From NCBI GenBank assembly GCA_010015655.1, contig ML976664.1:474011-538010 (forward strand): a DNA stretch of 64,000 nucleotides. Reading direction: 5' to 3'. The notes beneath the pieces were generated by a model. That model did not search any database. It saw nothing but the letters and a program-made list of their open reading frames with translations, and was not told where the DNA came from. Positions within the stretch are counted from its first letter, which is position 1. The number at the start of each line of letters is the position of its first letter. The position numbers and the translations under genes are program-made. Source of the stretch: Bimuria novae-zelandiae CBS 107.79 (taxonomy: Eukaryota; Ascomycota; Dothideomycetes; Pleosporales; Didymosphaeriaceae). Positions 56,227 to 64,000 of the stretch are shown here, in pieces.

Positions 56227-57105
56227 TACGTATCATTGAAGTGGATACGTCACGCATACTGATTTTGTTTTTGCAAGCAATGGTTGAGCATGGTAGGATA
56301 CTATACAGATTCTTACGAAGACTTTCGGACTGTCCGACCAGCATCGCTGTGGGTGCTTCCAAGAGTTTCTTCTAGGCAGAACTATGGGTCCGTGCGTACC
56401 ATCGCTATCCTCCGGAGGGACCTGATGTCGCCGAGAGCGCTGGGGACACCCGAACGAGGCCGGCGCAGGCACAACACGCCGCTGTGCGTCTTGCGCCAGC
56501 GTTGTTAGATGTTGGAACTCGGAACCCTTCTGCTTGCTGCACCGAACATAGGCGTGGGCTTCGCACCGAGCGAACGTCGGTCATTGGTGGAGTGACTGTG
56601 AGGGGGACTCGCTAAAGGGACGGCACGGCGCTCGGCCAGCAGGAATAATCCTCACTCCAACGCTCTGTACTCGCTACTACACGTTATTTTCTGACTCCAA
56701 CACGTCTAACGCTCGTAGCTACCCTCGGACTCCGGTCACCTTCCTGCTGTTGCACCTATAAAGCATTGCTAACTGCACAGGCATACTGCCCAACGCGTCT
56801 ATTCGAGTGTACCGTTCCAACGTAGCGGTAAGCAAGAGTGAAAGGCCTTTATATCACCCAGTAACAGCATCGTCGACCTCCAAAATGGGCGGACTCACCC
56901 TCCGAACCGACAGCCCGAACGAGCGCGAACGCAAAGCTGTGCGCGACTCTCCCGAGCGGGGCACAAAGAGGATAAGTTAGTCGCCCACCGTTCTGCCCGC
57001 AGACGTGGTTGCCTCTGCAGCCCGCCCATCCAGCCTGCACCACACCACCCACTGCACCTCTTGCGTCCACCGGCACTCAACTTGCTGAGCATTCAACCTG
57101 CTAAC
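56227..57105. other. Intergenic, emg1 promoter side, no gene seen
   Basis: Normal composition, with no family-like frame. It holds the emg1 promoter and the lost 5' end of the dehydrogenase gene. Confidence 0.5.
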
Positions 57106-57938
57106 ATGGCGCCTCCACCAGGGACGCAGTCGCTTCCCCCGCCGGACCTGCCCAAGCTTGTGGCCGAGCAGCACCAGCCTATCCCGAGCAGCGACAAGGA
57201 CACGCAGCGCCTGATTGTCGTGCTGTGCAGCGCGACCCTCGAGACGTACAAGGCCTCGCACGCTGCTGGCCGCGGCGGCGCCGGCCGCGAGGACAAGTTC
57301 AATCTGCTCAACAGCGATGACCACATTGGCGTCATGCGCAAGATGGGCCGCGATATCAGCGAGGCCCGGCCCGACATCACGCACCAGGTAAATCGCCGAC
57401 GATGCGAAACACCTTGCCGCTTCGGTAAGCAAGCAGCGCCCAGTGCTAATAGCCTGTGTAGTGCCTGCTCACGCTGCTCGACTCGCCCATCAACAAGGCA
57501 GGCAAGCTGCAGATCTACATCCAGACGGCCCGCGGCGTGCTCATCGAGGTCAACCCCACGGTGCGCATTCCGCGGACCTTCAAGCGCTTCGCCGGTCTGA
57601 TGGTGCAGCTGCTGCACCGCCATCAGATCCGCTCCACCACCTCTAACGAAAAGCTCATCCAGGTCATCAAGAACCCCATCACCGACCATCTCCCGCCCAA
57701 CTGCCGCAAGGTCACGCTCAGCTTCGATTCTGAGGTTGTACGGGTACGCGACTACATCCAGGGCCTCCACAGCGAGGAGAGCATCGCCGTCTTCATTGGT
57801 GCCATGGCCAAGGGCAGCGACGACTTTGCCGACAGCATCAAGGACGACAGCATCGCCATCAGCCAATTCAACCTCAGTGCCAGCGTTGCCTGCAGCAAGT
57901 TCTGCCACGCTGCTGAGGATGTCTGGGGCATTATCTAA
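57106..57938 (+). CDS. emg1: Emg1/Nep1, 18S rRNA pseudouridine N1-methyltransferase
   Basis: Exons 57106-57387 and 57462-57938, phase 0, 252 aa. A short Pro-rich leader precedes the SPOUT-fold domain: [40 protein letters not shown] joined to [63 protein letters not shown] and [18 protein letters not shown] at the C-terminus. Emg1 methylates a pseudouridine in helix 35 of 18S rRNA and is essential for small-subunit assembly in the nucleolus. The length and the ending are normal for fungi. Confidence 0.96.
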
Positions 57939-59328
57939 TCGAACCACCGCCTAACTTATCCGTAGCGGACACGCAGCTACCACTAATTGCCGATTCGAGG
58001 AATGAAGGAGACATCAAAAGCATCGGAACCCAGGAGAGATTCAGGTTACGGGGCGCGTCTCACGCCGAGATCGCAACATCGACGCGTGAGCGCTGCCACC
58101 GCTGTGTTTTTGAGCGTCTGTCTGAGTTTTCTTTTACAACAAAACAATACTCCGACTCAACGTCCAAAAAATACAACAACTCTCGCGGAGCACTCAACGT
58201 GCTCCGCCTCTCCTGTTTTCTTTGGTGATTTGCGCAGAGGAAGACGCGCTAAAAGTAGGGTTTGCCTGGTCTCGCGTTGTTGCTGCACGCGTGTAGTGTC
58301 ATGTCTGGTCGAAAAGGTGCAGATAGTTTGATAGATACCCGGGGCGACGAGCGGCTATGCGCAGGCTGAACCGACGTCAGCCTCCGCATGTCCCGCGAAT
58401 GGAAAGTGCCCGCATCTCGTCTCGTCTCATCAGTTTATGACAGCGCGCTTTCGGTCATTGTGCAGTCCCTTCAGGTTCCGCTTACGAGACACAGGAACAC
58501 GGTGGTGGCCGCAGCGCATGCGGCGGGAGAGCAACATTTACGTCAGGGATAATTCATGTTCATGGTCTTCTAGCGTCTGCCAGGGAGATCGAGGAAGCGT
58601 TCCGGCATCACCACCGTCGACAGCCCTGCCTCAGTAATCGATGGCCTGGCCCTCTATACACGAAAACTGCTTACACCGTTGATTACGCCGCTGAGGCTAA
58701 CTTTGGCCTTGATTTCACGTCTTAATGGCCACCTCATTCTGCTGCATCTGCATTGTTGAGTCGTCACCTCACTATATTGCTCGTGCAGCGCGGCGACAAG
58801 TGGCGCATCCATACGCATCCATATTGCAGGCTGTCGTCTGCGGTGACTCTGCACGCTGCGAGATGGTCCAGATCCATTTAGCGTACGACTCTCCTCGAGT
58901 CACGATATGAGGCGAGAGCCGCTCGCGGACACGGGCCGAGAGATGATCCAATCCGCTTCACTCGCTTGTGCCACAAATTTAGCTGCAGGCGGTGGACATG
59001 TGGCAGCACGAGGGCACGACTTGACAACGGAGTCCTTGAAAGCCAACGACATCAGTGGGGCAGGCTAAGAACGGCTTTCCCGCACAGGTATGGGACGCCC
59101 TGCCAATTCCTTCGCGATTGATCGAAGGGATCATACCGCGCATAGGTTGGATATAAACTGCTGGTGTCACCCCAGGTACGACTGTACGCGCTACCACACC
59201 TCTTCTTGTACCATCTCAGCAGCTTTCCACTTTGCCGTGTCTTAGACGCAGCACCTTCTTGTGTTCTCCATTTACTGTATACCTAATTCCTTCTTGGCGT
59301 CGTCCGCTGTTCACCGCCTACCTGGAAA
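57939..59328. other. Intergenic, no gene seen
   Basis: About 1.4 kb between emg1 and the glyoxalase-fold gene, both on the plus strand. No conserved frame or RNA gene was recognised. Confidence 0.5.
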
Positions 59329-61506
59329 ATGCCTGTTTCTCATATCGGCCTCACTGTCTCGCACCTACCAACTTCATGTTCGTTCTTTCTATCAGCTCTA
59401 CAACCACTCGGATACCGCTACATCGGACAGCAAGGCCACCAGATTGGCCTCGGTATCTACGATGCCGACTTCTTCCTGTGCCAAGAAACGCCTGGGTAAG
59501 GGACCCTACTCGATCTACAGACGTTCTTACACTAACATGACTACAGCGTAAAAGCCGGCGCAGCGCACATTGCCTTCACCGCTCCTAACAGGGCCGCAGT
59601 TCGAGACTTCTACGCCGCTGCTCTGACCGCTGGCGGTCGACCCAACGGCCCACCGGCCTCCCGTAGTGACGAGGATGGTCACTTCAATGCTGCAATTCTA
59701 GACCTAGACGGCAACAGCATCGAAGTCGTTTTCAGAAATGGACCCGATTACAGGGATGATGGAACTGTCATCAGTCATAGTAGGGTCATTACGTGGCGGA
59801 GGACTGTGACGGAGAGCTTCCACGACGGCAGAAGTGTCGTTAGTAGAAGTTCTCACCATTCCTTATCGAAACAGGCATCTGCACCAGCTGCACCTCCTTC
59901 AGTCGTCTCAAAAGCTCCCAGTGTCGCGCGAAGTGTATCCGAACCTGTCGCCGTACCTCAAGCGCATGTGCCTTCGGAGACCGGCAACAGTGGCGGTGGG
60001 GTCGCAAAGCAGATCGTCGGAACCCTCCTCGGAGCGGCAGCTGGTGCGGCAGTCGCTTACGCAATGGTCTCGAGCGAACGAAACAGCGCAAAGAAAGAGG
60101 CGGAGTTCAACGCTTTCAAGGCGGCCAAAGCGGCGGTCACAACGGCAGCCCAGTTCGCTCAGGGCAGCGAACAGCCAAAGCCATCCGTGCAGGACCCACA
60201 ACCCGTCTACGAAACCCAACCCCAGCAGCTACCACATGTACACCGCAACGATAGCGACACCGCTTCTCAGAGCTCTTCACCTCAGGCTCGCAGTATACGT
60301 GCCATTGAGGCGGCTCCTAGTTGGCATGGCCCACTCTACACGAAGGCACCCAGCACGATCAGTGTCTCTCGACAGCTCGAGTATGCACCAGCGCAGTCGG
60401 TTGCGCCCTCTAGATCACCCCAATCCGAATATGTCCCAGCTGCCTCGGTGGCTCCTTCGAAGGCCGCTTCCAGGGCTTCAGAACCTAGAGCTGTGGAGTA
60501 TGTTCCGGCTGCGTCGGTCGCGCCCTCAAAAGCACCTTCACGCGCAGCAGAGCTCAGGGCTATCGAGTACGCCCCAGCTGCGTCAGTGGCACCGTCCAGG
60601 AGTCAGTTCACCGCTCCTCGATCGGTAACGAGCCCGGAACTGCCGACTGTGGAGAAGGCCAGGAGCACTGTGTCAAAAGCACAAAGCGCAGCACCCAGCT
60701 CATTTATCTCTACCTTCGTTCCAGATGAGTTCCAGCGCCGCAACACTGACGGCGGTAGCGTCGCCTTGCACCGGTCGAGCAAGTCGAAGTCAAAGTCTCA
60801 TCACAGCTCCCGTTCCAAACATCGTAGTAGTAGTAGAAGTAGAGCGCACTCCCGATCGCCGTTTAGAGTCCCTTCAGAACCGCCGTCAAAGGTTCAGTCC
60901 AAGGTAGGGTCTGTTATAGGCAGTATCCTGGGCCGTGGTGACGACGACAAGTCGATCATCAGCAACCCCTTCGGTGACAAGTACGAGGTCGATGATTACA
61001 CGGATGACGATGATGACTACACGATCGCGCCCTCGGATAGCATCTCGCAGGTCTCCTCGTCGCGATCGCGACGCTCCCATCGATCGCATCGATCTTCCAA
61101 GAACAAGGAAAGAGAGAAAGACTCCGTTGCTGGCTCCTCCGCCAGCAGGCACAGCAAGCACTCGCACTCTTCGAAACACTCGTCCAAGTCCCACAAGTCG
61201 ACCCGCTCGTCGCAACATAGCTCACAGTACTACACTGCGGACGAGGAACCGCGCCACAGCGTAGTGAGCGAGCCGAGCGATACGAGTACGATCAAGCCTA
61301 TCAAGGGGAAGTCGAGGGCAGAAAGGAAAGACAGCGCGCATGACTACGACGGCATGTTTAACGGGGTGCAATATGGTTCTAATCCTGTCCCTGTGCGCGG
61401 CATCACACCTAGCATGATCCAGGGTAGCCACCCGGAGGAGGGCAAGAGTAAGAGTGTAATGGGTTACAAGATGGCGCAGAGGCTGAGAGCTTTTGAAGGG
61501 AAGTGA
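59329..61506 (+). CDS. Glyoxalase/VOC-fold domain fused to a glycine-zipper and Ser-rich disordered tail
   Basis: Exons 59329-59495 and 59547-61506, phase 2, 708 aa. The first 130 residues form a VOC (glyoxalase/bleomycin-resistance type) domain: MPVSHIGLTVSHLPTSCSFY, LGYRYIGQQGH, IYDADFFLCQET, GAAHIAFTAPNRAAVRDFY and DGHFNAAILDLDGNSIEVVF. The metal-type His and Glu positions are present. A hydrophobic glycine-rich helix follows at about 225-245 (IVGTLLGAAAGAAVAYAMVS). Then come repeats of the type EYVPAASVAPSKAPSRA, several Arg/Ser and Ser/His/Lys-rich tracts, and an acidic patch (YEVDDYTDDDDDY). It may be membrane-attached, or aggregate through the zipper. The reaction is unknown. Confidence 0.87.
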
Positions 61507-61824
61507 ACTTGAACGCGTGCATTTTTTTTCATTGGGTCGGTGTTCGGGTAGCATTTTCGATTAGCATACTGGCGTGTAGGCCATGGGACATGAGTAATGA
61601 GGTGTATAATCATAGCGTAGCATCTAGAAACCTGCAAATAGATATGGGGTTGGTTGGTTTTGGTCAACGTTATCTCTTCAGGTACGACAATGCAATCCTT
61701 TAAGGGCTGGAACCGATTATTGAATTCTATCCCTGGGCTGTTCCGTCAGACTCCTACGCACGGTACCAGAACCGGTAACATTTCGATGTCGACCTATCTA
61801 ACTAACCTCCACAATGGATGCTGC
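61507..61824. other. Shared 3' region of convergent genes
   Basis: 318 bp between stop codons on opposite strands. It must contain both polyadenylation regions. Nothing else was seen. Confidence 0.55.
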
Positions 61825-63276
61825 CTACTTTTTCTTAGTCTGCTTTGCCTTTGGTTGCGTTGCAGTCGATCCGCCGCTCGTACTCGTTTGCAACACTTGC
61901 TTTGCACCTCCCTGCGTGTTACTAGGCCCGGTGTTCAAGGTTGTATTAGTGGGCGGTTGATTCTCCTTGCCTAACTGCGAATTTGCAGTCTGCACAGCTG
62001 GGCCCTTGTATTTCGACTGCGCCACAACCCCTCCTTGACGGTTCTCCTTTCGGTTTTCTTTTTCCGCATCCCACACTACCCTGTATCTTTTGCGCTCCTT
62101 GTCTATATTCACGGAACCGTCTGGTTTGAAATGAATAGGCACCATGGCGGAGAGGAATTGGAACTTCCCCGGGTCGAAATGAATCGACTTGATCGCGAAC
62201 TCGCTGCCAGACGGCGCACCATGGAGATGGTTGAGTACGTTTAGATTCTGGCTGAAGCCGTGAATGTTGTTGCTGAGAGTGCTGTACATGGTCGTTCCGT
62301 CTTCCACTGTACTCGGTTGCTCCGTAACAAGTTTATACAGGGGGTGCTGACTATTCCCACCCGACTTTGCTTCGTCTTTCGCTGCGGCGAGGAAGTCTTT
62401 CCAGTGAGCTGTAGCGCTGACCGGTTTTTGCCCCTTACTGTACCGATGTTCTGGTTCTGGTAGGTTCTCGAGAAGGCTCCGGAAGGAGAGGCATGCGATG
62501 GCTTTCTGGTACAACTCGAGCTGGTCTTTGAGCTTTTGAATCTCCGTGATCCTTGTCTTCAGCTCGACCTGCACCTCCCAAGAATAAGTGTCTCGCAGAA
62601 CGGCGAGATTGTATTGCCGGAGGGCACTGAGCGCAACATGAGCGTCATCCGTGGCATCAGGACACCCGAGATCTCGACAGAAGGTACCGACTCTCTGCCC
62701 TAGCCGTCTCCACGTCTCGCTGTGGTGGATAGCGCTGTAAATATCTCTATAAACTTTTTGCCAATCGGCATAGTCCTGTTCGACGTGTGACAACGTGTCT
62801 GGCTCTAGTGCTTTGGCGAACCGCTCTGTCTCCTGCATGCGGAAAGGTTGGCTCGTCGCAGAAGACTTATACTCTTCGTCGTTATCCCACCACTGGCTGA
62901 TTTTCCGGCGGAGGCAATTGCGCAACCACGTGAAGAAGAAACAGTTTACCAAATCGGCTAACTGCTTCGTCATGCCGCGGGCATCTTCCTTGTACGCGGC
63001 TTTCGCGAGGGTTCCGACGAAAGGACCGTCCCTGACGGCGTCCCATTCGTCCAGGATGAACTCTTTGGCCCACAGCACCGCGCGCATGCGCACGAGCAGC
63101 GAATCAGATCGCGGAGTTTCACGTGTTATCTGGACGAGGAGGTTCTGCTTGAAACGTGATTTCGTGTTTGTGTTTTTGGGGAGATGCCATTCTTGTGTTG
63201 TACAGCCCGCGAACCTGGTGAGGTCGTCAGCCTCGTGCAGACTGTGTTCTGCAAGTGTAACAGTGGATGTAGTCAT
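61825..63276 (-). CDS. Unrecognised intracellular protein with coiled-coil segment
   Basis: Single exon of 483 aa from MTTSTVTLAEHSLHEADD. An in-frame extension upstream contains no family-like sequence. The first 350 residues look globular and mostly helical, with Trp-rich patches (AVLWAKEFILDEWDAV, NCLRRKISQWWDND). They are followed by a coiled coil (ELKTRITEIQKLKDQLELYQ), then a beta-rich stretch (AIKSIHFDPGKFQFLS, KRYRVVWDAEKENRK). The last 80 residues are low-complexity Gln/Asn/Thr and Lys-rich, ending KPKAKQTKKK. No signal peptide or membrane segment. I do not recognise the family. The long uninterrupted frame supports a real gene. Confidence 0.75.
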   Translation of the reverse strand: MTTSTVTLAEHSLHEADDLTRFAGCTTQEWHLPKNTNTKSRFKQNLLVQITRETPRSDSLLVRMRAVLWAKEFILDEWDAVRDGPFVGTLAKAAYKEDARGMTKQLADLVNCFFFTWLRNCLRRKISQWWDNDEEYKSSATSQPFRMQETERFAKALEPDTLSHVEQDYADWQKVYRDIYSAIHHSETWRRLGQRVGTFCRDLGCPDATDDAHVALSALRQYNLAVLRDTYSWEVQVELKTRITEIQKLKDQLELYQKAIACLSFRSLLENLPEPEHRYSKGQKPVSATAHWKDFLAAAKDEAKSGGNSQHPLYKLVTEQPSTVEDGTTMYSTLSNNIHGFSQNLNVLNHLHGAPSGSEFAIKSIHFDPGKFQFLSAMVPIHFKPDGSVNIDKERKRYRVVWDAEKENRKENRQGGVVAQSKYKGPAVQTANSQLGKENQPPTNTTLNTGPSNTQGGAKQVLQTSTSGGSTATQPKAKQTKKK

Positions 63277-64000
63277 TATGTATCTAGTAAAGCCGTGGAG
63301 GGTAGAAGTGCAGGTGATGATCTGATGTGGATTGAGGGAGAACGAAAGTGATGCGAGGCTGACAGATGCATGAGCTGTATTTGAGCGCGTCGCTGGTAAG
63401 CTGTTCGTGTTCCCAATGGAGTCGTGCCCCGCGCAAGGCTGAGCTACACCTTCGAGGCTGGGTGAGGACTGGTAATTGTCCTGCAAAAGCCAAAGCTGTC
63501 ATTTATAGCCAGTGGAGTTAGTATTGGCGGAACACTGCTGAGCACAATCATATGTGGTCGCGTTTTTCGCTGTTATGTTGTTCAAGCACGAGCGGAAACG
63601 TAAACAGTTTGCAGGGTTTCGAAGAACAAAATGCACACAAATAGATTCTTGAACTCCTTGTTTGATACCTGCGAATAAGAGAATGGTCTCCACGTGGTAC
63701 ACTGTACCTAGCCAAGGGTATCTAATCGCTGCATCTGCTCTCTTTCCCTGTAATGTTACTGATATGTCGAATCACGACGGAAGTGCCACCGAAGATCGAC
63801 GAAACCAGGCCAGCATATCGTTAGGATCACTCTCCTCTTCCTCGAGACCATGATTCTATTCGTCATGGTACTCATAGGATGCGCCACCACAGCCTTTACA
63901 GATTGTATCTTCATCCCCTTCAGTCGTGTCCACACATCTATTGCATGTCCCACAGTGCCATCCTAACTTCCTCCAAATGTGTACCTTTTAGTCTTCCACA
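63277..64000. other. Intergenic to window end, no gene seen
   Basis: It holds the promoter of the preceding minus-strand gene. The last 350 bp contain only short frames. A gene entering from the right edge cannot be excluded. Confidence 0.45.

Noticed and set aside
57093..57947. 284-aa minus-strand frame
   Set aside because: Antisense shadow of emg1, whose two exons match the methyltransferase family over their full length.

Overview
The window comes from a filamentous ascomycete (Pezizomycotina, most likely Dothideomycetes). Genes carry short GT-AG introns of about 45-65 nt with CTRAY-type branch sites. Fungal marker families are present: HET-domain proteins, AA9 polysaccharide monooxygenases, NADPH oxidase B, and fungal Vps51, Rmi1 and Emg1. 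Gene-bearing stretches of normal composition alternate with TpA-rich blocks in which transposon reading frames are riddled with TAG/TAA codons, the footprint of repeat-induced point mutation (RIP). All gene models below were spliced by eye and checked for frame, not for expression.

Layout. 1-995: RIP-degraded copia gag. 1.2-2.0 kb: AA9 monooxygenase with a broken 3' end. 2.5-4.5 kb: HET pseudogene. 5.2 kb: intron-containing tRNA-Lys. 5.8-7.6 kb: divergent vps51 and rmi1. 7.7-9.7 kb: second HET pseudogene. 10.1-10.5 kb: small basic protein. 10.6-19.5 kb: one very large seven-exon minus-strand gene whose exons stay in frame from an N-terminal NOV/sacsin-type GHKL ATPase domain to a C-terminal HET domain (predicted 2837 aa). 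19.9-24.9 kb: Mpv17/PMP22 protein, hexokinase and a second AA9 enzyme. 25.9-34.3 kb: transposon nest (three Fot1/pogo elements around and inside an older element with 84-bp inverted ends and TA duplications). 34.8-42.6 kb: sugar transporter, small Cys-containing protein, metallo-beta-lactamase-fold hydrolase and noxB. 43.8-56.2 kb: a short-chain dehydrogenase gene apparently split in two by an 11-kb nest made of a piggyBac-like element, a gypsy LTR element inserted in it, and a Tc1/mariner element beside it. 57.1-63.3 kb: emg1, a glyoxalase-fold/serine-rich fusion protein and an unknown protein.

The most notable item is the ATPase-HET fusion, which couples a chaperone-like ATPase module to the domain that executes fungal allorecognition cell death. 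It lies in a HET-rich stretch with two dead HET genes, a pattern typical of rapidly turning-over recognition loci. The other genes look like ordinary housekeeping or carbon-use genes. The two transposon nests are mutational sinks and appear to have destroyed at least one neighbouring gene.
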